Source of the DNA: AP-15 sp963796155
GTDB taxonomy: Bacteria > Pseudomonadota > Alphaproteobacteria > ATCC43930 > CGMCC-115725
NCBI GenBank assembly: GCA_963796155.1
Contig: CAWCKT010000013.1
Coordinates: 85,579 to 149,578, forward strand
DNA: 64,000 bases
Reading direction: 5' to 3'
The position numbers were made by a program, and so were the translations under genes. Below, piece by piece: positions 26,359 to 34,805 of the stretch. Position 1 is the stretch's first letter; each line of letters opens with the position of its first letter. The notes beneath the pieces were generated by a model. The model saw only the letters and a program-made list of their open reading frames with translations. It ran no database searches and was not told the DNA's origin.

Positions 26359-26595
26359 TCAGTCCTCCGGCGCGCCGGTCTGCAGCGCGAGCGCGTGCAG
26401 TTCGTTGCCCATGCGGCCGCGCAGCGCCTGATACACCATCTGATGCTGCTGGACCCGGGTCTTGCCCCGGAAGGAGCCGGAGATGACGTGCGCTGCGTAA
26501 TGATCGCCGTCGCCGCGCAGATCTTCGATCGACACCTGCGCGTCGGGCAGGCTCTCCTTGATCAACCGCTCGATCATCGCCGCATCCATCGCCAT
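26359..26595 (-). CDS. bolA: BolA family protein, Fe-S partner of GrxD
   Basis: A 78-residue BolA-fold protein: IERLIKESLPDAQVSIEDL, the later FRGKTRVQQHQMVYQALRG, and a conserved His (HALAL) that can ligate the shared cluster. The ATG at 26595 has GAGGGGAG upstream; an earlier start at 26643 would overlap purL. Its downstream neighbour grxD encodes the partner glutaredoxin. Confidence 0.93.
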   Translation of the reverse strand: MAMDAAMIERLIKESLPDAQVSIEDLRGDGDHYAAHVISGSFRGKTRVQQHQMVYQALRGRMGNELHALALQTGAPED

Positions 26596-26612
26596 CGCCC
26601 GACTCCCCTCGC

Positions 26613-28808
26613 TCACGCCTGCGCCATATAGCCCGGCAGCCAAGCCTCGTTCGTGGCCTTCAACGCGTCAACGGATATGGCACCGGCACCCGGAAGTGTC
26701 AACGCGACCCCGCCGACCGCGCCGATGAGGCGGGCCGCGACACCGGCGGCCCGCGCGGCCTCGAGCAGCCTGTCGGGATCGGCTGTTTCGACGACATAGC
26801 GCGCCTGGTCTTCGCCAAAGAGGTAGGCGTTGCGCGGGAGACCCGGAGGCGGGGGATCGAGGACGGCGCCGCGGCCGCCCGCGATTGCCATTTCGGCGAG
26901 CGCGGCGAGCAGCCCGCCATCCGACAGGTCGTGGCAGGCGGCAACATGCCCGGCGCGGATCTCGCCGCGCACGAAGTCGCCGTTCTTCCGCTCGGCGGCG
27001 AGATCGACCTGCGGCGGCGGGCCGGCCTCGCTGCCCTCGATCTCGCGCAGATAGAGCGAGCAGCCGAGATGGCCTCGGGTCTCGCCGATCAGGATCAGCG
27101 CGTCGCCGTCGCGCTTCAATGCGAGGTCCACCACATCTCGCAGATCCGCGATCAACCCGACCCCGCCGATCACCGGCGTCGGCAGGATCGCGGTGCCATT
27201 GGTCTCGTTGTAGAGCGACACATTGCCGGACACGACCGGATAGTCGAGAGCGAGACAAGCCTCCCGCATGCCCTCGATCGCGCCGACGAACTCTCCCATG
27301 ATCTCGGGCCGCTCGGGGTTGCCGAAATTCATGTTGTCGGTCAACGCCAGCGGCTCCGCGCCGACCGCGGTCAGGTTTCGCCAGCTCTCGGCGACGGCCT
27401 GTGCTCCGCCGCGCGCCGGATCGGCCCGGCAGTAGCGCGGCGTGCAATCGGTCGCGAGCGCCAGGGCTTTGCCGGTTGTCGATACTCGGATCACCGCGGC
27501 GTCGCCGCCCGGCCGTTTTACGGTGTTGCCCATCACGAGGTGATCGTACTGTTCCCAGATCCAGCGCTTCGAGGCGAGTGCCGGCGAGGCGAGGAGGCGC
27601 TTCACGCATTCGAGCGGGTCATGGTCGGGGAGGGACGCCGGGTCGATTTCGGGCTCGGGATCGCGCTGCCGCCACGGGCGCTCGTAGACCGGCGCCGCAG
27701 TCACCAAGGGCTCGACAGGGATGTCGGCCGCGATCTCCCCGTTCATCCGCAGCGCGAGCCGCCCGGTGTCAGTGACCCGGCCGATCACGGCGAAGTCGAG
27801 CTCCCATTTTGTGAAGATCCGCCAGGCTTCCGCCTCGCTGCCCGGCCGCAGGATCATCAGCATCCGCTCCTGGCTTTCGCTCAGCATGATCTCGTAGGCA
27901 TTCATGCCGGTCTCGCGCAGCGGGACACGGTCGAGATTGAGCTCGATGCCGAGCCCGCCCTTGCCGGCCATCTCGATCGAGGAAGAGGTCAGGCCTGCGG
28001 CACCCATGTCCTGGATCGCAACGATCGCGTCCCCTTCCATCAGCTCGAGGCAGGCTTCGATTAGCAACTTTTCGGTAAAGGGATCGCCGACCTGCACGGT
28101 CGGCCGCTTCTCTCCGGCGTCCGCCCCGAACTCGGCCGAAGCCATCATGGCACCATGGATGCCGTCGCGTCCGGTCTTCGCTCCGACATAGACGACCGGG
28201 TTGCCGGGGCCGGCGGCGGCCGAATAGAATATCCGGTCGGCGCGGGCGAGCCCGACGCACATCGCATTGACCAGGATGTTGCCGTCGTAGGACGGGTGGA
28301 ACTCGCACTCGCCGCCGACCGTCGGCACGCCGACGCAATTGCCGTAGCCGCCGATCCCGGAGACCACACCCGAAACGAGATGGCGAGTCCGCGGATGCTC
28401 CGGGCTGCCGAAGCGCAGCGCATCGAGGATCGCGATCGGCCTGGCGCCCATTGTGAAGACGTCGCGCAGGATGCCGCCGACCCCGGTCGCAGCACCCTGA
28501 TAAGGCTCGATGAACGAGGGATGGTTGTGGCTCTCGATCTTGAAGACCACGGCGTCGCCGTCGCCGATATCGACCACGCCGGCGTTCTCGCCCGGCCCGC
28601 AGATCACGCGCCGCCCGGTGGTCGGCAATGTCTTGAGCCAGATCTTCGATGATTTATACGAGCAGTGCTCGCTCCACATCGCCGAGAAGATGCCGAGTTC
28701 GGTCAGGTTCGGCGTATGCCCGAGGATCGCGACCGCGTGCTCGAACTCCTCTTCCGTCAGCCCGTGTTCGGCAGCGAGGGCAGGGGTAACATTGCTTCCG
28801 CCCCTCAC
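26613..28808 (-). CDS. purL: FGAM synthase subunit PurL
   Basis: Fourth step of purine synthesis: ATP-dependent amidation of FGAR using ammonia from PurQ. The 731-residue small type has FSAMWSEHCSYKSSK near the N-terminus, SHNHPSFIEPYQGAATGVGG and the second-half SGNVSLYNET. It starts GTG at 28808, overlapping the purQ stop (GTGA). A longer open frame upstream is the shadow of purQ. Together with PurQ and PurS it forms the three-part enzyme, but no purS gene is adjacent here. Confidence 0.96.
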   Translation of the reverse strand: MRGGSNVTPALAAEHGLTEEEFEHAVAILGHTPNLTELGIFSAMWSEHCSYKSSKIWLKTLPTTGRRVICGPGENAGVVDIGDGDAVVFKIESHNHPSFIEPYQGAATGVGGILRDVFTMGARPIAILDALRFGSPEHPRTRHLVSGVVSGIGGYGNCVGVPTVGGECEFHPSYDGNILVNAMCVGLARADRIFYSAAAGPGNPVVYVGAKTGRDGIHGAMMASAEFGADAGEKRPTVQVGDPFTEKLLIEACLELMEGDAIVAIQDMGAAGLTSSSIEMAGKGGLGIELNLDRVPLRETGMNAYEIMLSESQERMLMILRPGSEAEAWRIFTKWELDFAVIGRVTDTGRLALRMNGEIAADIPVEPLVTAAPVYERPWRQRDPEPEIDPASLPDHDPLECVKRLLASPALASKRWIWEQYDHLVMGNTVKRPGGDAAVIRVSTTGKALALATDCTPRYCRADPARGGAQAVAESWRNLTAVGAEPLALTDNMNFGNPERPEIMGEFVGAIEGMREACLALDYPVVSGNVSLYNETNGTAILPTPVIGGVGLIADLRDVVDLALKRDGDALILIGETRGHLGCSLYLREIEGSEAGPPPQVDLAAERKNGDFVRGEIRAGHVAACHDLSDGGLLAALAEMAIAGGRGAVLDPPPPGLPRNAYLFGEDQARYVVETADPDRLLEAARAAGVAARLIGAVGGVALTLPGAGAISVDALKATNEAWLPGYMAQA

Positions 28809-29494
28809 TGCAAGGCGCTCACCAGACCCTCGAAGAACGCCCTCCCGTCGGTGGAGCCGAGAAGCGGATCGGTGGCATTCTCGGGATGCGGCATCAGGCC
28901 GAGAACGGTGCGGCTGTCGTTGAAGATGCCGGCAATCGCGCGCGCCGAGCCGTTGAAGTTTGCCGCTTCGGAAGGACCCCCGTCGGGCCCGCAATAGCGG
29001 AAGGCGACAAGGCCCCTATCCTCGAGGCGGTCGAGCGTAGCGGGATCGGCGGTGTAGTTGCCGTCGTGATGCGCCACTGGCACCCGAAGCGTCTGCCCCG
29101 CCTCGTAGCCGCAGGTAAAGATCGTCTGGTTGTTCTCGACCCGCAGGTGAATGTCGCGACAGGTAAAGCGCAGCGAACGGTTCGGCAATAGGGCACCCGA
29201 CAGCATCCCCGCTTCGGTCAGGACCTGAAAGCCGTTGCAGATGCCGAGGACGGGGGTACCTCGGGCGGCCTGCTCGCGCACCTCCCGCATGATCGGCGAG
29301 TGCGCCGCCATCGCGCCGCAGCGCAGATAGTCGCCGTAGGCGAAACCGCCGGGGAGGACAATCAGATCGGTTTCGGGTAAGATCGCATCGCGGTGCCAGA
29401 CGCGGACGGGCTGATGCCCGGTGACCAGCGCGAGTGCAGCGCAAACGTCGCGCTCGCGGTTCGAGCCCGGAAAAATGACGACGGCGGCTCTCAT
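28805..29494 (-). CDS. purQ: FGAM synthase glutaminase subunit PurQ
   Basis: Glutamine amidotransferase of the PurLQS complex, 229 residues. The nucleophile is Cys86 in VLGICNGFQVL, and His/Glu lie in GLMPHPENA. The N-terminal AAVVIFPGSNRERD is standard. It overlaps purL by four bases. Upstream, where purS would be expected, there is only non-coding sequence and then a deleted amidohydrolase on the other strand. Confidence 0.96.
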   Translation of the reverse strand: MRAAVVIFPGSNRERDVCAALALVTGHQPVRVWHRDAILPETDLIVLPGGFAYGDYLRCGAMAAHSPIMREVREQAARGTPVLGICNGFQVLTEAGMLSGALLPNRSLRFTCRDIHLRVENNQTIFTCGYEAGQTLRVPVAHHDGNYTADPATLDRLEDRGLVAFRYCGPDGGPSEAANFNGSARAIAGIFNDSRTVLGLMPHPENATDPLLGSTDGRAFFEGLVSALQ

Positions 29495-29749
29495 CGAGGG
29501 ACCTGTTCAACGACAGAGGTCAAATATTCCCGAGCCGACGGCCGGTCAAGGCGGCGGATCAGCCCGACCGCGCCGGGGCGGGGCGCCGGGCCCGACCGCC
29601 GGACCGGTGAAGTCGTAGTCGATATTCGCCCCGCCAGCATGATCATTGCGGCGAATCACAAAATCCACGCGGGCGAGAATACTATCCGAAAGCGCGCGAC
29701 ATCGCGTAGCATAGCCGTCGCGTATCGGAACGGGCAGGAGACCGACAAA

Positions 29750-29953
29750 CTGATCGTTGATGCACAGGTCCATATCTGGTCGCAAGGCACGCGGTCCGGG
29801 CAGTATAGGCAGATCTCCAGCTATAGCGCGGAGGTTCGCCTGAAGGAGATGGATGAGGGCGGAGTCGACGCAGCCCTGCTCCACCCGCCCGATCTGGGGC
29901 TGGTCATGGGGCGCGCGGTGTGCGACTGGATCGGCTGGAAGCTGCTCGGCTGA
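29750..29953 (+). pseudogene. Internally deleted amidohydrolase paralogue
   Basis: An open frame of about 67 codons that matches the first ~47 residues (LIVDAQVHIW...GGVDAALLHPPD) and the last ~20 residues (LVMGRAVCDWIGWKLLG) of the intact gene at 29987, joined in frame with about 200 codons missing. It has AGGAG and an apparent CTG or ATC start rather than ATG. It is certainly not an active amidohydrolase; whether a short peptide is made is unknown. Confidence 0.85.
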
Positions 29954-29986
29954 GAACTCGACTGCGTCAAAAGGAGGGAAGCCGCC

Positions 29987-30805
29987 ATGTTGATCGTCGA
30001 CGCACAAGTCCATATCTGGTCCGCTGGACCGCCGACCAATCCTTCACATCGTCAGGTTACCTCGTATACGGCCGAGGAATGCATCCGCGAGATGGATGCC
30101 GCCGGGGTTAATGCCTGCCTGCTTCACCCGCCGGGCTGGGATCCGAACTCGGGCAAGATCTCCGAAGAGGCGGCGGCCAAGTATCCGAACCGCTTCGCGA
30201 TCCTCGGCAACTTCCCGCTCGACAAACCGGAAAACCGGTCGCTGATCGACAGCTGGAAGAGCCGGCCCGGTATGCTCGGGCTACGTTACGCGTTCACTCA
30301 GCCGCACCAGGCCAACTGGATGACGGACGGCACGATGGATTGGCTATGGCCGGCTGCCGAGCGCGCCGGGATCCCAATTGCACTGATGGCGTCGAATTAT
30401 CTGCCGCAGGTCGGGCAGATCGCCGAGCGGCACCCCGGCTTGAAATTGCTGCTTGACCATTACGCCCGCGTCCGCGACGGCAAGGACGACGCCGCACACG
30501 GCAACCAGACGGCCTTGCTGGCATTGGCGAAGCACCCGAACGTGGCGGTCAAGTGCACCGGCGCGCCCGGCAATTCGAGCCAGCCCTATCCCTATCGCAA
30601 CATTCACAAATACACCCAGCAGATCATCGAGACCTTCGGGCCGCAGCGCAGCTTCTGGGGCACCGACATAACCCGCATGCCGTGCTCATGGCGCCAGTGC
30701 GTGACGATGTTCACCGAGGAGATGCCGTGGCTCAAAGGCCGCGACCTCGAACTAGTGATGGGCCGCGCGCTATGCGACTGGATCGGCTGGAGATTGCCGG
30801 GCTGA
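29987..30805 (+). CDS. Amidohydrolase 2 family protein
   Basis: A 272-residue TIM-barrel metal hydrolase of the Amidohydro_2 family (2-pyrone-dicarboxylate lactonase-like). It begins MLIVDAQVHIW, in which the first His of the usual HxH metal motif is Gln; the C-terminal Asp occurs in FWGTDITR. Loss of the first His is common in the DAQVHIW subgroup. AAAGGAG precedes the ATG. The next-door deleted copy shows that this is one of two tandem paralogues. Confidence 0.88.
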   Translation: MLIVDAQVHIWSAGPPTNPSHRQVTSYTAEECIREMDAAGVNACLLHPPGWDPNSGKISEEAAAKYPNRFAILGNFPLDKPENRSLIDSWKSRPGMLGLRYAFTQPHQANWMTDGTMDWLWPAAERAGIPIALMASNYLPQVGQIAERHPGLKLLLDHYARVRDGKDDAAHGNQTALLALAKHPNVAVKCTGAPGNSSQPYPYRNIHKYTQQIIETFGPQRSFWGTDITRMPCSWRQCVTMFTEEMPWLKGRDLELVMGRALCDWIGWRLPG

Positions 30806-30821
30806 TTGCCGGGCGAATTCC

Positions 30822-31004
30822 TTACGAAGGCGCTGAACCGGTTCCCGGTTCGTGCGTCTGCTCCCACTGAACGCGAGAGAGAAAGCCGATCCAGCGGTTG
30901 GTCTCTCTCAATGCGTTCAACACCGAGGCCACGAACCATAGGTTGAGGCAAAGTAGAACCAGGGTGGCCAGCTCAAACCAATGGATAAGCAACCAAGCAC
31001 TCAT
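30822..31004 (-). CDS. Hypothetical 60-residue membrane protein
   Basis: One predicted transmembrane helix (ELATLVLLCLNLWFVASVL, residues 11-29) followed by a short basic/Trp-containing tail ending in EQTHEPGTGSAPS. The start at 31004 is chosen for GGGAG seven bases upstream; a longer frame to 31070 adds no recognisable sequence. No family known to me; convergent with the amidohydrolase. Confidence 0.55.
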   Translation of the reverse strand: MSAWLLIHWFELATLVLLCLNLWFVASVLNALRETNRWIGFLSRVQWEQTHEPGTGSAPS

Positions 31005-31287
31005 ATTAGTCTCCCAAATTTGCTGCCGACGCCTGACTAGGTGGAGCCGCATCGTAATGAAGAGCGACACATCGAGGGATCACAGAGCCGGCGCTTGTCG
31101 TCAAGCCGTTTGCAACGAACGCATCTCTCAGGTCGCCATCCGCTGCGTCCAGACGCGCGTCCCTGGCGAGGGTGAGCCTCAGCCAGGGACCCCGCCTCGG
31201 TTTGGCGAACCCATCTTAAGCCAGCACAGATTACGCGGACTCACCGCCTTCCGTCGATACGCTCTGTTGCTAACGAAACATCTGTTA

Positions 31288-31316
31288 TTGATATTTTCTC
31301 ATTTGCATGTTATAAA
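31288..31316 (+). promoter_or_regulatory. Sigma-70-like promoter followed by a truncated gene start
   Basis: TTGATA (31288-31293), a 17-base spacer and TATAAA (31311-31316), sharing the -35 and its downstream bases with the promoter at 16083. Directly after it, 31319-31360 reads MPENEPRERRRKA then stop, reminiscent of the first codons of DUF5681 genes. From 31361 to 31789 no gene is seen, only repeat-like sequence, and 31005-31287 is likewise empty. Confidence 0.5.
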
Positions 31317-31427
31317 CCATGCCGGAGAACGAACCACGCGAGAGGCGCAGGAAAGCATGATGGAGACCGTCGTCCCTCAGGCGTGCCCGCTCGGGTCTGC
31401 GGATCCCCGCGGGGAGGCCCATCCCAG

Positions 31428-31453
31428 CCTGTTTTTCTCCAGCAGAAGCAGGC
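31428..31453 (+). repeat. 26-bp hairpin repeat, copy 2
   Basis: Matches 18685-18710 at 23 of 26 positions (CCTG arm, GCAGAAGCAGGC arm). It lies in a gene-free stretch. Confidence 0.6.
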
Positions 31454-31789
31454 CCGGGTGGCTCCGGCGTTCACACATTTCCGTCTGGGCGGGCTAGGGA
31501 TGACGGACTGCCCTGCACCCGCTGTTATTTTGTTCGCTGAGCCGCCGGCGCGCCAGGATTCCTGCCGAGAAGGAGCGATCGGTCGCTGATAATTTCCTGT
31601 AAAAACAGCAGAAACAGCGGGAGCCCTTACCAATAGAGCAGGCTACGAAGGATAGGTAGATCCTGCGGGGCCCCGGGAAAGAGAAAGGTTCGGGTTGTAT
31701 CGGGTGCCGCGGGTTGACCCGCGATGCGGTTGCCCGACACATTACGGCGGCACGCGCCAACCCGCGCGCACCGCATCGATGAGAGAGCC

Positions 31790-33601
31790 ATGAGCAGCCT
31801 CGACCCAATCCCATATTCGGACGCGCAGCTCCGCGCGATCCTGCAGCGCGTCAAGACCATCGCGATGGTCGGCGCGTCCTCCAACTGGAACCGGCCGAGC
31901 TACTTCGTGATGAAGTATCTGCAGGGCAAAGGCTACCGGGTGATCCCGGTCAATCCCGGGATCGCCGGCCAGACCCTGCTCGGCGAAAAAGTCTACGCCT
32001 CATTGGGAGACATTCCGGAGCCGGTCGACATGGTCGATGTGTTTCGCGCTGCGCGCGAAGCGCCGACGATTGTCGAGGACGCCATCGCGATCGGCGCGAA
32101 AGTGGTGTGGATGCAGCTCGGCATCCGCAACGACGCGGCGGCAGCCGCGGCCGAGAAGGCCGGGATCGAGGTGATTATGAACCGCTGCCCAAAGATCGAG
32201 TTCGGGCGGCTGGGCGGCGAGCTGTCGTGGAGCGGGGTCAATAGCGGCATCATCCGCAACCGGCCGCCCGAGGCGCCGATCCCGCGGCACGCGAAAGAAC
32301 GGCCGGCACAGTCCCACAATGCGACCTACGGCTTCGAGACCCGGGCGATCCATGCCGGTGCGGCACCCGACCCAGTGACGGGTGCGCGCTCGACGCCGAT
32401 CTACCAGACGACCTCTTATGTGTTCGACGATGTCGACCACGCCGCCTCGCTCTTCAACCTGCACAATTTCGGCTATATCTATTCGCGGCTGAACAATCCC
32501 ACCGTCGCCGTCCTCGAAGAGCGGGTGGCGAGCCTCGAAGGCGGCCGAGCCGCACTCGCCGCAGCATCGGGACATGCCGCACAGTTTCTGATCTTCTTTA
32601 CAATGATGGAGCCGGGCGACGAGTTCATCGCCTCGCGCAACCTCTATGGCGGGTCACTCACCCAGTTCGGGCTGTCGTTTAAAAAGCTCGGCTGGAAGTG
32701 CCATTTTGTCGACCCGACCGACCCGGAGAATTTCCGCAAGGCGCTGACCCCGCGGATGAAGGCGATCTTTGTCGAGAACCTCGCCAATCCGGGCGGCATC
32801 GTTCTCGATCTCGAACGGGTGGCGGCGATCGCACACGAGGCGGGTATTCCGCTGATTGTCGACAATACCCTGGCGACCCCCTATCTCTGCGAGCCGTTCC
32901 GTTGGGGCGCCGACATCGTCTGCCATTCGACGACCAAGTTCTTGAGCGGCCATGGGCATGCGCTGGGCGGCATCGTCGTCGAATCGGGGCGGTTCGACTG
33001 GTCGCAAGGCGACCGGTTTCCATCATTGACCGACCCGGAGCCCGCCTATCACGGGCTCAAATTCTACGAGAATTTCGGCGACTTCGCCTTCACCACCAAG
33101 GCGCGCGCCGTGGCACTGCGCGATTTCGGCCCGACGCTGTCGCCGATGAACGCGTTTCTTACGCTGACTGGGATCGAGACCTTGCATCTGCGCATGGACC
33201 GCCATGTCGAGAATTCCCTTCGGGTCGCCGAATTCCTCGCCGAGCATCCGCGCGTCGCCTGGGTATCCTACGCCGGGCTGAGGCAGAGCCCGTTCCACGA
33301 TCTCGCGCGGAAATACCTGCCGAAAGGCGCCGGGGCAGTCTTCACCTTTGGCGTCAAGGGCGGCTGGGAGGCCGGGATCAGGCTCGTCGAAAATGTCCGC
33401 CTGTTCTCGCACCTCGCCAATATCGGCGACACGCGCAGCCTGATCCTGCATCCCGCCTCGACGACGCACCGCCAATTGACGGACGAGCAGCGGCTCGCGG
33501 CCGGCGCCGGCCCCGACGTGATCCGCCTCTCGATCGGCCTCGAATCCGCCGACGATCTGATCCGCGATCTCGATGAGGCGCTCGCAGCGGCCGAGCGGTA
33601 A
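31790..33601 (+). CDS. CoA-binding domain fused to O-acetylhomoserine aminocarboxypropyltransferase
   Basis: A 603-residue fusion. Residues 1-150 are a CoA_binding_2 (YccU-like) Rossmann domain: TIAMVGASSNWNRPS, VIPVNPG and MNRCPKIEFGRL. From about residue 185 (YGFETRAIHAGAAPDPVTGAR) it is a complete Cys/Met-metabolism PLP enzyme of the MetY type, with the PLP Lys383 in HSTTKFLSGHG and VDNTLATPYLCEP. MetY makes homocysteine from O-acetylhomoserine and sulfide. In many alphaproteobacteria the two are separate adjacent genes; here they are one frame with a linker and no internal stop. The start at 31790 begins the CoA-binding domain. Confidence 0.92.
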   Translation: MSSLDPIPYSDAQLRAILQRVKTIAMVGASSNWNRPSYFVMKYLQGKGYRVIPVNPGIAGQTLLGEKVYASLGDIPEPVDMVDVFRAAREAPTIVEDAIAIGAKVVWMQLGIRNDAAAAAAEKAGIEVIMNRCPKIEFGRLGGELSWSGVNSGIIRNRPPEAPIPRHAKERPAQSHNATYGFETRAIHAGAAPDPVTGARSTPIYQTTSYVFDDVDHAASLFNLHNFGYIYSRLNNPTVAVLEERVASLEGGRAALAAASGHAAQFLIFFTMMEPGDEFIASRNLYGGSLTQFGLSFKKLGWKCHFVDPTDPENFRKALTPRMKAIFVENLANPGGIVLDLERVAAIAHEAGIPLIVDNTLATPYLCEPFRWGADIVCHSTTKFLSGHGHALGGIVVESGRFDWSQGDRFPSLTDPEPAYHGLKFYENFGDFAFTTKARAVALRDFGPTLSPMNAFLTLTGIETLHLRMDRHVENSLRVAEFLAEHPRVAWVSYAGLRQSPFHDLARKYLPKGAGAVFTFGVKGGWEAGIRLVENVRLFSHLANIGDTRSLILHPASTTHRQLTDEQRLAAGAGPDVIRLSIGLESADDLIRDLDEALAAAER

Positions 33602-33605
33602 CGGG

Positions 33606-34805
33606 TCAGAGCGGCGACAAGCGCTCGAGCGCCATTCGAGCCATCGGATCCCCCGGATACAGCTGCCTCACATGGCGCTCGAGCCGCTCCCGGAGCGCCG
33701 GCGCGTCCGGAAATGCGCGATCGGTCCAAAAGCGCTTAGCCGGGTCAAAATAACCGAGCGTATCGAGAAACGCGATCGTGAAGTAATAACCCTCGGGCAA
33801 TGATTCGCTCTTCGCGCGTGCCACGACCCGGCCGTCCGGGGCGACTGCGGTCGCGAGACACCAGCCGAGCAGGCGGTCGAGCTCGGTGCGGGCGCGCCGG
33901 CGCTGATCTTCACGCATCATTGGCCAGCCTAGCTGGAACAAGGTCGCGACATCGTAGTTGTTGTGGCTCGTCATACCCTCCTCGTCGAGCCAGCCATTGG
34001 GATAGCGGTCGTCGCGAATTTCCAACAGTGTGTCGATCAGCTCCGGCCAATGCCCAATCCTACCATTGAGGTAGCGGGCCATGTGAAAAGTGAGGCTGAG
34101 GTCGGTCGTCCGAAAACGCTGCCCGGCGATCTCATAGGTTGCGCCGAAGAACCCGGTGGCCGGGTCCTGCCAACTCGCTACAAAGCCCCGGATGACAGCT
34201 TCGAGGCGCGGATCCCAGCGGTAATTCGCCGGCCGCCGCCACAAAATCAATCGGACGAGATCGGCGGTCGCGAAGTTGAGCTCCTTGCGATGGTCGACGC
34301 CTTCTTCAGCCAGGCGGGAAACGAGAAGCCCCTCGAGGTAGCGCTTCAGCCGCGCGGGATCGTTGATACGGTCGAGAAAGCGCGGTGGTGTGCCGGCGAA
34401 ATCGGGAGCGAGCAGGTGGTCGACCGACGCGTCGAGCTGTAGAAACCAGACTTCGGTGCCGGTGCCGTATCTGCCGTCCTGGCCCGGGAGAGCGGCGCTG
34501 GGAGCCGCCGGCAGAGCGGCCAGACTGCGGATCCTGGCGAAGGTCGTCCGCACACCCGCCGCGTCGCCGGTATATTCGAGCCGCCAGCGCAGCTCTCTCA
34601 GAGCCTGGCGCAGACACGAGGTGTCACGACCCAGAGCCTCGTCACGATCCAGCCGCGCTTCGATCGGCTGAAGCGCGGGCTGTATAGCCCGACACAGCTC
34701 GGCCATCGCCGGAAAATACGCCGCAATCGTGCTCTGCGGGCTCCAGCCGGCCGGAGGCTGAAGCACTAATTGCTGCTTCAATTGCCGAGGCCTAGACCAA
34801 CGCAT
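33606..34805 (-). CDS. Hypothetical alpha-alpha toroid-like protein
   Basis: A 399-residue protein without signal peptide. The second half contains repeated helix pairs with aromatic residues (DPATGFFGATYEI, YLNGRIGHWPELIDTLLEI, SHNNYDVATLFQLGWPMM, GYYFTIAFLDTLGYFDP), which suggests an alpha/alpha barrel as in glycan-active enzymes or terpenoid cyclases. No catalytic motif is recognised. Its start overlaps the MFS stop by 14 bases, so it belongs to the heparinase-MFS operon. A role in carbohydrate processing is inferred from context only. Confidence 0.75.
   Translation of the reverse strand: MRWSRPRQLKQQLVLQPPAGWSPQSTIAAYFPAMAELCRAIQPALQPIEARLDRDEALGRDTSCLRQALRELRWRLEYTGDAAGVRTTFARIRSLAALPAAPSAALPGQDGRYGTGTEVWFLQLDASVDHLLAPDFAGTPPRFLDRINDPARLKRYLEGLLVSRLAEEGVDHRKELNFATADLVRLILWRRPANYRWDPRLEAVIRGFVASWQDPATGFFGATYEIAGQRFRTTDLSLTFHMARYLNGRIGHWPELIDTLLEIRDDRYPNGWLDEEGMTSHNNYDVATLFQLGWPMMREDQRRRARTELDRLLGWCLATAVAPDGRVVARAKSESLPEGYYFTIAFLDTLGYFDPAKRFWTDRAFPDAPALRERLERHVRQLYPGDPMARMALERLSPL

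Noticed and set aside
26931..28064. 377-codon plus-strand frame over purL
   Set aside because: Antisense shadow of purL; no domain or ribosome site.
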